A DNA stretch of 64,000 nt from CAVOJV01 sp963696325 (lineage in GTDB: Bacteria; Pseudomonadota; Gammaproteobacteria; Competibacterales; Competibacteraceae). The DNA lies in the NCBI GenBank assembly GCA_963696325.1, contig CAVOJV010000039.1, positions 62,001 through 126,000 on the forward strand, written 5' to 3'. Every line of letters starts with the position of its first letter. The stretch's first letter is position 1. Below, in pieces: positions 49,680 to 58,122 of this stretch. The notes below the pieces were generated by a model. That model saw nothing but the letters and a program-made list of their open reading frames with translations, had not been told where the DNA came from and did not search any database. The translations under genes and the position numbers were made by a program.

Positions 49680-51431
49680 ATGTACGTGGCCTATTTCGGT
49701 CTTCGGGACAACCCGTTCTCCATTACCCCGGACCCCAGCTACCTTTTCATGAGCGCCAACCATCGGGAAGCCTTGGCGCATCTGCTGTACGGTACGGGGG
49801 AAAGCGGCGGCTTCGTGCAATTGACCGGCGAGGTGGGCACCGGCAAAACCACCCTGATCCGGACCCTGCTGGCACAGCAACTGGACAGTGTGGATGTGGC
49901 GCTCTGCCTCAATCCCAAATTGACCGTGGAAGAGTTCGTGGCGGCGGTTTGCGATGAGCTGCACATCGACTATCCCCGCCCCAGCACTACGCTCAAGCCG
50001 CTGGTGGACGCGCTCAATACCCATCTCCTAAAGACCCACGCCCAGGGCCGGCAAACCGTGCTCATCATCGACGAGGCCCAGAATCTGAGCCGGGAGGTGC
50101 TCGAACAAGTGCGCCTGTTGACCAACCTGGAGACGCATCGCCACAAGTTGCTGCGCATCATCCTGGTCGGTCAGCCGGAGTTGCAACACCTGTTGGAACG
50201 CCAGGACATGCGCCAACTCGCTCAGCGCATTACCGCCCGTTATCACCTGAAACCACTCGGTCGCCAGGAGAGCGCCGCCTATATCATGCACCGGCTGCAA
50301 GTCGCCGGCGGACGTACTGATCTCTTCACCACAGGGGCGTTAAAGTCTGCCTATAACCTCACCCAGGGCGTGCCACGCCTGCTTAATGTCATCTGCGACC
50401 GCGCCCTGCTGGGCGCCTATGGCCAGGGCCTGAAGCGGGTGAATGCGGCCACGTTGCGTCGCGCCGCTCGGGAAGCGCTACAAGGGCGAACAGCCACCAG
50501 CAGCAGGCAGGGTTGGATAGCTTGGCTAGCGGTGGGGATACTGCTGGCCGGCGTGAGCGGGGCCGGTTTATACCCCTCACTGAACATCCTGCTGCCGGCA
50601 CTGCCGGAATTGATGGCGGTGGTCTCCCAGGCACCAGCGCCCCCGCAGCCCACGGCAACCGCGCCACCCAGCGAACCGGCAACCGCGCCACCCAGCGAAC
50701 CGGCACCCGCACCACCCGGCGAACCGGCACCCGCACCACCCGGCGAACCGGCAACGCCTGTCAAACCCGCCGCGACCGCACCCCCTACCCAAGCGCAAGA
50801 GCAGTCTCTCGAGTCAGTATTCGATACTGCGGCCACCGATGACGCGATGGCAAAGCTGCTGGCCGCCTGGGGGGAGGAGCCGACACTCCCCGTAGGCATT
50901 CCACCCTGCGACTATGTAAGGGACCACGCCCTCCGCTGTCTGACCGGAAGAACCAGTTGGGATGAAGTGCGCCGCCATAACCGCCCGGTCGTTCTGCGCC
51001 TGGCAACCCCCAGGGGTGGCGCGCGGCAAGTATTGCTGCGGTCGCTGGATGGCGAGACCGCCATGCTGGAGCTGACCGGCGGCCCTCTCCGGACCAGTCT
51101 GGCTCTGTTGAACTTGTTATGGACCGGCGACTATTTGTTGCTCTGGCGCCCACAGATCCCGCTGGACTTGTTCAGTCCGGGGTATCGGGGAGAAGCGGTC
51201 AAATGGCTGCGCCGACAACTCGCCCTCGTGGAGGGTTCACCACCGCCGGCGGAACCTCCTGCCGATTTGTTCGACTCCGCCCTGCGGGAACACGTGCAAC
51301 GTTTTCAGCGGGCTTATAATCTGCAGGCGGATGGGATCGTTGGCAACCGCACCCTGGCTTATTTGCATAACCTGGCGCCCGCGCCCGGCACACCTTCTCT
51401 GACACCGCCCGTCGCAGGCAAGGGGCAATAA
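49680..51431 (+). CDS. general secretion pathway ATPase GspA/ExeA-like, with peptidoglycan-binding domain
   Basis: A 583-residue membrane ATPase. The N-terminal ATPase reads MYVAYFGLRDNPFSITPDPSYLFMSANHREALAHLLYG, with Walker A GEVGTGKTT (residues 50-58) and Walker B VLIIDEAQN (about 127-134). A single membrane segment (279-298) is followed by a Pro/Ala-rich linker with four 8-residue repeats. The periplasmic part ends with a peptidoglycan-binding fold (FDSALREHVQRFQRAYNLQADGIVGNRTLAYL). In Aeromonas, ExeA-ExeB remodels peptidoglycan for assembly of the type II secretin. Only gspB follows here, so the other secretion genes must lie elsewhere. Confidence 0.9.
   Translation: MYVAYFGLRDNPFSITPDPSYLFMSANHREALAHLLYGTGESGGFVQLTGEVGTGKTTLIRTLLAQQLDSVDVALCLNPKLTVEEFVAAVCDELHIDYPRPSTTLKPLVDALNTHLLKTHAQGRQTVLIIDEAQNLSREVLEQVRLLTNLETHRHKLLRIILVGQPELQHLLERQDMRQLAQRITARYHLKPLGRQESAAYIMHRLQVAGGRTDLFTTGALKSAYNLTQGVPRLLNVICDRALLGAYGQGLKRVNAATLRRAAREALQGRTATSSRQGWIAWLAVGILLAGVSGAGLYPSLNILLPALPELMAVVSQAPAPPQPTATAPPSEPATAPPSEPAPAPPGEPAPAPPGEPATPVKPAATAPPTQAQEQSLESVFDTAATDDAMAKLLAAWGEEPTLPVGIPPCDYVRDHALRCLTGRTSWDEVRRHNRPVVLRLATPRGGARQVLLRSLDGETAMLELTGGPLRTSLALLNLLWTGDYLLLWRPQIPLDLFSPGYRGEAVKWLRRQLALVEGSPPPAEPPADLFDSALREHVQRFQRAYNLQADGIVGNRTLAYLHNLAPAPGTPSLTPPVAGKGQ
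50661..50756 (+). repeat. four 24-bp tandem repeats in the gspA linker
   Basis: Units at 50661, 50685, 50709 and 50733 differ at one to three bases and encode (T/P)APPxEPA repeats, with Ser in the first two units and Gly in the last two. They form part of a flexible periplasmic linker whose length may vary between strains. Confidence 0.85.
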
Positions 51432-52070
51432 ATGTCCTATATTTTGGAAGCGCTCAAAAAAGTAGAGCGGGAACGCAGCCTGGGCCAGCCCCCGAACCTG
51501 GAAACCAGGCACATCCCAACTGCCTCGCCCCCGCGACGAATCGGGTCCTGGCTGGTGATGATTGCCCTGTTAGCCAATATTCTACTGATGGCGGCTATTT
51601 TCTTGCCCAAGCATACTGAACCTATCGCACAGGCGCCTCAATCACCGCTGCCGATTACCCAACCAACATCTCAGCCGGCGGAAGATATGGCGGTCAGTGC
51701 CGGACCTCCGCCAGCGTCTGCTCAGGTTATTCCACGCTCCTCGCCAGCACCGTCGCCTGCTCCTCCCACCGTACGCGAATCCGAACCGCCGGCGGCCAAA
51801 GCCCGTAGGACTGCCCCCCCCAGCACCGCGCGGGCAGAGACAGCACCTGTATTGCAGTCATTGCCGGCGGAACTCCGCCGCTCTTTGCCAGCGCTCAATC
51901 TCGTTATCCATGTTTACAGTGAGGCAGCGGCGGGGCGGTTCGTGATGATCAACTCACACCGTTACCAGGAAGGTGACCGGCTGAGCGAGGGGCCACTGTT
52001 GGAGGCCATCACCTCAACCGGGGTCGTTTTGCGCTATCAGGGACAGCGTTTTCTGTTGCCGGTACGCTGA
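51432..52070 (+). CDS. general secretion pathway protein GspB-like
   Basis: A 212-residue partner of GspA/ExeA. The ATG directly abuts the gspA stop. N-terminus MSYILEALKKVERERSLGQPPNL is the family hallmark; one membrane segment follows (WLVMIALLANILLMAAIFL), then a Pro-rich linker. The C-terminal domain reads LPALNLVIHVYSEAAAGRFVMINSHRYQEGDRLSEGPLLEAITSTGVVLRYQGQRFLLPV, the conserved secretin-pilotin-like region. Confidence 0.9.
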   Translation: MSYILEALKKVERERSLGQPPNLETRHIPTASPPRRIGSWLVMIALLANILLMAAIFLPKHTEPIAQAPQSPLPITQPTSQPAEDMAVSAGPPPASAQVIPRSSPAPSPAPPTVRESEPPAAKARRTAPPSTARAETAPVLQSLPAELRRSLPALNLVIHVYSEAAAGRFVMINSHRYQEGDRLSEGPLLEAITSTGVVLRYQGQRFLLPVR

Positions 52071-52111
52071 CATAGCCAAGCAATTTCAATGACCCAAACA
52101 TAAGCCTGGAC

Positions 52112-52537
52112 CTAGCGGTATTGATAATTCCACAGTGCGTTGGCCTGGCGCCGATCCGCACCGGAGCGACGGTCGGATTTGCCAGGCTCGAAACGGATTT
52201 GCTGGCGTCTGTCTCTGCGCGCGCGACGCTCATTGATGAGGCGCATATCGCGTAGATACTGGTAATAACAGGAGCAATTGAGTAACGTACATCCCGGCAG
52301 CGGCAGCGGTGGGGCCTTATCTTTGGGAAAAGTATGCGCTTGTGTCTGCCGCGCCAACGGGCAGCCAGCGCCAGCTTGGGGTATCATCACCCGCACACCC
52401 CAGTAGCGGTCATGACGCACCCGTTCCGTAAGCGGGCCAGGGCGCTTGTCGCCACCGGCGGCGGGCCGGCGACGGTTGAAAAACAAGACCAAGGCCAAAC
52501 CCAGCGTTACGAAGATTAACAGAAGGAAAGTTTTCAA
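52112..52537 (-). CDS. membrane-anchored hypothetical protein with Arg-rich tail
   Basis: A 141-residue protein from a TTG start with AGG just upstream. A single N-terminal membrane segment (TFLLLIFVTLGLALVLFF) is followed by a linker and a cysteine pair (PGCTLLNCSCYYQYLRDMRL). The tail is RRARRDRRQQIRF and DRRSGADRRQ, similar to the RxxxDRR motifs that flank many small signalling or PilZ-associated proteins. It converges with gspB. I do not recognise the family. Confidence 0.55.
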   Translation of the reverse strand: MKTFLLLIFVTLGLALVLFFNRRRPAAGGDKRPGPLTERVRHDRYWGVRVMIPQAGAGCPLARQTQAHTFPKDKAPPLPLPGCTLLNCSCYYQYLRDMRLINERRARRDRRQQIRFEPGKSDRRSGADRRQANALWNYQYR

Positions 52538-52881
52538 CTACCTGAATAACGCTCTGCCAAGTTAACGACAAGTATAGGATATGACTCGACCGGATGAGGG
52601 AATGATTAATTATTCGGCCCTTGACAGAAACTGCCAAGAAATCGAGATGGCCGAGTTTACGGAGCGTGATTTGCCCCTATCAATCGATCCCGCTATGCTG
52701 ATAATGAGTTTCGTCTGCTAACCGCCACGTCAACTCGCTCGCCAAAAGCGACGAGTAGACGGTTTAGCGGGGCAGTGGCAGACCAGTATTTGGAGAATCC
52801 TCGACTGATGATGGCGCAGTGCAGTTCGACACCACTACCTGGCCGCTTGATCAGTGTGGTGGGCTGCTGGGAGTGGCCGCA

Positions 52882-54459
52882 ATGAACCTCGAAGCAGGCG
52901 GAGATACATCCGTCCAGCCCATAAACCCGGACAGGATTGGCGACAGCGATTTTCGCAACCTGGTCGCCAAACGCGCCTACGCACTGCTGGGGCTCGCCAA
53001 CCATCTTTCGTCACAGCACTCGAATTCGCTTGTTCTGACCCGTCCGCTCCTGGGTGATCTGTTATCGCAATCCACGCAGCTTGAGGAACTGCTGGATGCA
53101 TACGGGGCGCGCAATAACCATCATTGGTGCCGGTTCAGGTCGCTTACGGCGGCGCTTAAATTGTTTGCCGACGTCGGCTACAAACTGCTGCACATCCGGC
53201 ATGTATCACCCGGCTACAGGCTGTTGCCTGTCGAGCAGAATTTTGTCACGGCCACCGCGCAGGCGTTGGAATTTACCCGCGATGTATTGGTGAGGGCGGC
53301 AGCCAGCATGCTGAATCAAGCGGTCCGGTTGAGTCTGCCTATTCCAGCCGGCAAACTCCGTGACGAGGATTACGCCGAACAGCTTCCGCCTGGCCGCTTA
53401 CCCCGCGACCGTGCCACACGAAAAATTGAAAACGCTGCTGAGACCGTCACTCATCTTGCCACTGCTTTCTTGAATTTGGCTGCCGAAAGCGGTCTCTTGC
53501 ACACCGCCGCACGGATTTCACCCGCGGAATATGCATCTTGCTTTCCGGACCCCGTCAGCGAGGACAGCCTGCGCTATCTCAAGTTCCGGTTTCATACCCT
53601 TCAGTCGCTGTACGATACCTATGTCTCCGAAACGGAAGTCGAATCCCTTGACGCCGATCTCCCTATCCTAAGGGGCCACATTAGCATCGTCTTTCATCTG
53701 CTCGAAACAGCCACTCAATTCGCTCATTATTACGAACGCCACCTTAACGCCGAGACCGGCGATCCGTCTCTGCGCCGCAAACCGATCCTGACGTCCGAAG
53801 CGCTCCTGGCAACGCTGATGAATTATTCCATCACCTTCGCCAGCATCTACGTTGCTTGCGGCCAGCGCTTGTGCCACACGATGCTCAAGCGCTATGCCGA
53901 GGTCGGCAGGGTCGAGGCGCCCGTGCCCCGCTATCGGGGATTTCATGTCCGCCCGGCCGCACTGGTTGCCAGAATAGTGCTGCATTACGGCAGTGATGTG
54001 CGCATGGAACTGGACGATAAGGCCTATGACGCCAGTTCACCCATGGATATCTTCCGGGCCAATGAGAAAATCAATGCCCAGAAACGCCGCTGGCTGATCT
54101 CGGAAATCACCCGTCTGCCCTTGTCTCAAGGCGACCCCGACGATGTCCAGATCCGAGCCGCGGTCATGAGCGTTATATTCAATCTGGCTGAACAGGGGAA
54201 ACTCATCGTCTATCAGCAGCCACTGCAACTTGCCGAGGAATTTCCCCACGAGGGGATCCCGCTGGAAAAAGTCACCAATGAGATCGCACGCCTGTTGGCA
54301 ACGGGTCAAATCGACATTAAAACCGATTTAACCATTATTTTCAGCGGTGACAAGCGGGTGTTGGCCGACATCAAGCTGTTAGCGGAATCCGGCTACGGTG
54401 AAGATAATTTTGGCAATAACATTGCCTTACCGAAGGAACTTGCCTATCTGCGGCGGTGA
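52882..54459 (+). CDS. large protein with an internal HPr-like phosphocarrier motif
   Basis: A 525-residue protein of largely helical composition. The start at 52882 (MNLEAGGDTSVQPINPDRIG) has GGGAG about 10 bases upstream; the frame is also open 63 bases further up. Around residue 356, PRYRGFHVRPAALVARIVLHYGSDVRMELDDKAYDASSPMDIFRANEKI resembles HPr: His in HxRPA as in HPr His15, and the Ser-containing ASSPMD as in the Ser46 region. No PTS enzyme I, IIA or HPr-kinase gene is nearby. The N-terminal 350 residues match no family I know. Likely a signalling protein with a phospho-acceptor-like domain, but phosphorylation is unproven. Confidence 0.6.
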   Translation: MNLEAGGDTSVQPINPDRIGDSDFRNLVAKRAYALLGLANHLSSQHSNSLVLTRPLLGDLLSQSTQLEELLDAYGARNNHHWCRFRSLTAALKLFADVGYKLLHIRHVSPGYRLLPVEQNFVTATAQALEFTRDVLVRAAASMLNQAVRLSLPIPAGKLRDEDYAEQLPPGRLPRDRATRKIENAAETVTHLATAFLNLAAESGLLHTAARISPAEYASCFPDPVSEDSLRYLKFRFHTLQSLYDTYVSETEVESLDADLPILRGHISIVFHLLETATQFAHYYERHLNAETGDPSLRRKPILTSEALLATLMNYSITFASIYVACGQRLCHTMLKRYAEVGRVEAPVPRYRGFHVRPAALVARIVLHYGSDVRMELDDKAYDASSPMDIFRANEKINAQKRRWLISEITRLPLSQGDPDDVQIRAAVMSVIFNLAEQGKLIVYQQPLQLAEEFPHEGIPLEKVTNEIARLLATGQIDIKTDLTIIFSGDKRVLADIKLLAESGYGEDNFGNNIALPKELAYLRR

Positions 54460-54502
54460 ATGATTCCTTTATTTTTTAAAAGTCCTTACCTGGAGCTCCA
54501 CC

Positions 54503-54955
54503 ATGAAACGATGGATTGTGTTACTTCCCTTCATCAGTTTTTCCACTTATGCCCAAGTTTACAAATGGCTCGATGAAGAAGGAGGCGTGCATTATGGTGA
54601 TAAACCACCCGCGTCGGTAGAGGCACAAACCCTGGACGCTCCTCCGCCCCCCAGCGATGCCCCCAGCAGTGCGGAGATGGTCAGCCGCTATGAAAGAGCT
54701 ATGGCGGATATGCGCTCCATGCGAGCACCCGAGCGATCCGTGTCGAAAAGTAAATACGACAGCCGGGAACCCGTGGATATTGGTTATGAAGATCGGTTGA
54801 AGATAAGAGCGCTCAACAACCAGCTAAGCAGTCACCTCAGTACGCCTCAAGAACGCAGTGCCGCCAAAGCCGAACTGGCAGAGGTTTATGCCAGGTACGG
54901 AATGCACCCCTCACGCCGTCACTCATCACGCAAAAGCCACTCTGATGCTCGCTAG
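54503..54955 (+). CDS. secreted DUF4124-domain protein
   Basis: A 150-residue protein with a signal peptide (MKRWIVLLPFISFSTYA) and the DUF4124 motif QVYKWLDEEGGVHYGDKPP directly after it. DUF4124 is widespread in gammaproteobacteria and of unknown function. The rest is a low-complexity linker and a basic helical region rich in Ser and Arg at the end. A GGAG site precedes the ATG. Confidence 0.8.
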   Translation: MKRWIVLLPFISFSTYAQVYKWLDEEGGVHYGDKPPASVEAQTLDAPPPPSDAPSSAEMVSRYERAMADMRSMRAPERSVSKSKYDSREPVDIGYEDRLKIRALNNQLSSHLSTPQERSAAKAELAEVYARYGMHPSRRHSSRKSHSDAR

Positions 54956-55522
54956 GGCAACCGCTCCCCAGTGGGGGGCTTACCACCTTACCAGTGTAGG
55001 TTTTTATTGGAGTTTTAAAAAATAGGCAAGACAATGAGTTGCGGTGTATTAGCGGATATCGGCAAACGCTTTGGACCGGGGGAACGGTCATGTTTCGCCC
55101 GCCTGGACTTTATCAATGGAACGAACAGATTGTAGTGGTCTAATTTTCGCGGCAAGATGGAGCAAACGACTCATTGAGACCGCGATTATCAGGATGATGT
55201 GAGCATGGAGCGATCACCAAAGACTCCGTCGTGCACATGACTCGAGCAGGGAGCACGCCAGGAAAGCCCGCCACCTGCGCCCAGTTCTGATCGCGCCCTC
55301 GATCGAATAGGGATCGCCACATTCCGCCGCGCGGCGGCGAACTCGCGCCTGCGACCATTATCTCCGGTTTCTGCGCGAACTGCGCTGTGTGCGCAAGCGT
55401 ACAGAACCGGCCGGATTTTTCCTGTATCTTTCGCCTTAAATAGTCGCACCTCGCGCCGGTGGTTGCGGGCGTCGCGCCCGCTAAGGCCACCGCCAGTCAC
55501 ACATCGACAGGAGTTCAACATC
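54956..55522. other. 567-base stretch without a supported gene
   Basis: Several open frames overlap here on both strands but none has family-like sequence, a ribosome site or coding character. It contains GCTCCCCAGTGGGGGGC just after the DUF4124 gene, a weak inverted repeat that could aid termination. Base composition rises towards the right, before the GC-rich EF-hand gene. Confidence 0.4.
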
Positions 55523-55819
55523 ATGCGTCGTCTCGCTCTTCTCGCCGTGCTCCTCGCCGGCACGGCCTTCGCCGGAACCGAAACCGTCATCACCACCGAG
55601 CAGTTGCCGGACGGCACCGAGAAACGCTCGGTGGAATACCGGAACGTCGCACCAACCCCGCCCGACCTGGGCTTCGAAAGTGCCGACCAGAACCACGATG
55701 GCGCGATCGACCGCCAGGAGGCGCACGACAAGGGCATCCTCAATTTCGACGGGGCCGACCTCAACCGAGACGGCCGGCTCGACGACGAAGAATACCAGCA
55801 CGCGCTGACCGGGGAGTGA
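55523..55819 (+). CDS. small secreted EF-hand protein
   Basis: A 98-residue protein from the ATG at 55523 with AGGAG about 10 bases upstream. The signal peptide is MRRLALLAVLLAGTAFA. Two canonical calcium-binding loops follow: DQNHDGAIDRQE and DLNRDGRLDDEE, each with Asp at positions 1, 3 or 5 and Glu at 12. A two-EF-hand periplasmic protein of this size probably buffers or senses Ca2+. The gene is more GC-rich than its surroundings, a sign of transfer or a different mutation history. Confidence 0.8.
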   Translation: MRRLALLAVLLAGTAFAGTETVITTEQLPDGTEKRSVEYRNVAPTPPDLGFESADQNHDGAIDRQEAHDKGILNFDGADLNRDGRLDDEEYQHALTGE

Positions 55820-56080
55820 GGCGCACGCTCAGGCGTTCGAGTGTGGGGAGTTCGTGGCCTTGGCAATGATGGTCCGGCGGCTTCCGAACCGAGCAGGCGA
55901 GGAGCACCCTGACGCCCAGTGACTCATTGAGAACCTGCCAGTTTTGCTGCGTGGACTATGCGACTATGTTCTGACGAACGAGGCCACCGCCCGCGCTGTT
56001 GCCAGGGCACTGGCCTCTATAACATCGACAGGGTGGAGAACACCCGGAATACCCGCTGCAATAAGCCACGTGAGGCGGTC

Positions 56081-56338
56081 TTATCGCCACTCGCCCTGGG
56101 TGTTGCGATACCACCCCCCAGAATACGCGGGACGATTTTGCCGCCACGCCTCCCGCCGTTCGCCGATCTCGATGCCGAGGCGGACACAGGCCCGGCGATG
56201 ACCGTCCTCACAGGCTTCGCGGAGCTGGTGCATGTAGTAGTGTCTACGCCCCCAGCCATCTTCCCACGCATGGGCTTGCGCTACGCCACTGGCCAGGAGC
56301 AGGCCCAGCGCCGCCAACTTCAGATACCGTGATACCAT
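56081..56338 (-). CDS. small secreted protein of unknown family
   Basis: An 85-residue product read from the ATG at 56336-56338, MVSRYLKLAALGLLLASGVAQAHAWEDGWG: a clear signal peptide ending AQA. The mature part contains LREACEDGHRRACVRLGIEIGERREAWRQ with two cysteines spaced as in Sel1-like C-x(7-8)-AC repeats, then GGWYRNTQGEWR. An in-frame ATG 15 bases upstream is an alternative start. No strong ribosome site is visible, so confidence is moderate. Confidence 0.5.
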   Translation of the reverse strand: MVSRYLKLAALGLLLASGVAQAHAWEDGWGRRHYYMHQLREACEDGHRRACVRLGIEIGERREAWRQNRPAYSGGWYRNTQGEWR

Positions 56339-56416
56339 GTCATTTACGCCCATAGAGGTTGTTAACGCCTGGATGCCGGAGCGTACGCTTGACCCCTGAA
56401 CGGGTACGCATAGCAA

Positions 56417-56820
56417 ATTGCTCTAGCTGATCCAGTATGGGGTCATTATCTACGAGAGTCCCTGAATGGGACCTTAACCGAACCCGTTGGCGCAACTCGC
56501 TATGGGAAGGTGGGGGTGGTCTTCAGCGCGCAGTGATCGGGGGCTCCTGCTGGTCCTCTGACTAACTTCGCCGGCAGCGTTCCCGAGAATAGCGTCGCCG
56601 GGTCAAGCTCGGCGAGCAGCAGCCGACTGCTCACCACCTGGTCCAGAACGTCGTGACAGGCCCGGTTAGCGGGGGCACTTCGATCCACCGTGGCAAGCGC
56701 CAGCTCGCTGGACGCCGGCCGGTGGTCATTAAGCTCCACAAACAGATTTCGGGTTTTTGCGGGATCGATAGACGCGGTGGGATCGCCGCCGCCGGATTAA
56801 ACGAATGAGGAGAAAACCAG
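56417..56820. other. 404-base stretch before the lipase with no clear gene
   Basis: The only reading frame of note is on the minus strand, about 56500-56780 (NLFVELNDHRPASSELALATVDRSAPAN...). It has protein-like composition but no start with a ribosome site and no family I can name. It may be the remnant of a degraded gene. The last bases, GAGGAGAAAACCAG, form the ribosome site of the lipase. Confidence 0.35.
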
Positions 56821-57972
56821 ATGACAAACGAAAATCCTGTGGTGTTGGTACATGGTCTCTTTGGATTTGGACCTAAAGAACTCGGTCCTCTCAACTGTTG
56901 GGGCAGTGCCTTAAAGGTACCCTCCCCTCTGCAGCGCCATGAAGCCAGCGTCGGCCCCATGAGTTCGGCGCACGACAGGGCCTGCGAATTAGCGGCCCAA
57001 ATCAGGGGCGCTCGGGTGGATTACGGAGCCCAGCATGCTAAACAGGAGGGCCATGAACGTTATGGCTACGACTTTACCGGCAACGGATTCGTGCCTGAGT
57101 GGAGTGACAGCAAACCGGTCCACTTGGTCGGCCATAGCCTCGGCTCCCCGACGATTCGCTGTTTACAGCATCTGCTTGAAACCGACTATTGGGGGTGGGG
57201 AAGCAATCATCGTTGGGTGAGTTCGCTTAGCACGATTTCTGGGGTCTCGAACGGCAGCACCTTGACCTATTACTTTGGGGCTGATGAGCAAACCGGGCTC
57301 ATTAAAAAAGTCAGCCTCGGGACCGCGTTGCTACTCATGATCGAAGTGTATATGTATGCCACCCGTGCGGTGCAAGATTTGATTTACAATTTCGATCTGG
57401 ACCACTGGGGGTTCGTGCGCCAGCCGGGAGAATCCTTGCTGGACTACTTGCAGCGCGTCTCCCAATCGAAGTTTTTTAAGGGCAAGGACAATGCCTGCTA
57501 TACCTTGACCCTGCAAGGCGCCCAGGCGGATAACGCCGTCTGGAAGACGTATCCGGATACGTACTATTTCTCGTACATTACCGAACAAACCAACCGTGGT
57601 TTGTTGAGCGGTGTGCATTATCCCGACCCCCGTATGAACCCAGCCCTGTTGCCGCTGGCGACCTATATTGGCCAAAAGAAGTTCAAGCGCCCGCCGCTTC
57701 CCGGCGTCGGCTTCAAGGACTCCGAGTGGTGGGAAAATGACGGGGCGGTCTCCACGTACTCCCAATACTATCCCCGTATCAGCGGCAATCATCCGGTTGG
57801 CGGTGAGTTCACGGATGCCACCCCCCGCGAGCATTTTCAACAAGGTAAGTGGTACTACCAATGGGCACGGGGTGTGGATCATCTGGATGTGTGTATTTCC
57901 CCGGAATTGACGCAAATAGGCTGGCAGAGGCGATTTTATATAAATCTTTTCAATCGCTTGGCGGCTCTCTGA
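56821..57972 (+). CDS. family I.5-like lipase (alpha/beta hydrolase)
   Basis: A 383-residue lipase of the Bacillus/Staphylococcus type. VVLVHGLFGFG forms the oxyanion loop; the nucleophile Ser is in HLVGHSLGSPTIR. The Asp is in WWENDGAVSTYSQYYPRI, which marks the I.5/I.6 families, and the His is in GVDHLDVCI. The large alpha-domain insertion contains YYFGADEQTG and QGAQADNAVWKTYPDTYYFSYITEQ. No signal peptide is visible (MTNENPVVLVHGL), so it is either cytosolic or exported by another route. GAGGAG lies 9 bases upstream. Such lipases are uncommon in Gammaproteobacteria. Confidence 0.88.
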   Translation: MTNENPVVLVHGLFGFGPKELGPLNCWGSALKVPSPLQRHEASVGPMSSAHDRACELAAQIRGARVDYGAQHAKQEGHERYGYDFTGNGFVPEWSDSKPVHLVGHSLGSPTIRCLQHLLETDYWGWGSNHRWVSSLSTISGVSNGSTLTYYFGADEQTGLIKKVSLGTALLLMIEVYMYATRAVQDLIYNFDLDHWGFVRQPGESLLDYLQRVSQSKFFKGKDNACYTLTLQGAQADNAVWKTYPDTYYFSYITEQTNRGLLSGVHYPDPRMNPALLPLATYIGQKKFKRPPLPGVGFKDSEWWENDGAVSTYSQYYPRISGNHPVGGEFTDATPREHFQQGKWYYQWARGVDHLDVCISPELTQIGWQRRFYINLFNRLAAL

Positions 57973-58122
57973 GCGTTCTTTAACCATGCCGATGAAAAAT
58001 CCTCCCCCGCCCGGCGACCGGGTAACGTACCTAAATCTCCGAATCGTGAAGTGCCCGCTTAGTTTGAGGGCTTAGCCAATGAAGTTCGCGGGCCGTCACC
58101 CACTCCAGAATACTTCCTGACC

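Noticed and set aside
50661..50756. CRISPR-like array
   Set aside because: Units are contiguous without spacers and lie in frame within a coding region.
55034..55135. 33-codon plus-strand frame starting MSCGVLADIGKRF
   Set aside because: No ribosome site or homology signal; composition looks like non-coding sequence.
55140..55866. Overlapping minus-strand frames opposite the EF-hand gene
   Set aside because: They are antisense to a supported gene with a signal peptide and two EF-hands, and their translations are low-complexity Arg/Ser-rich.
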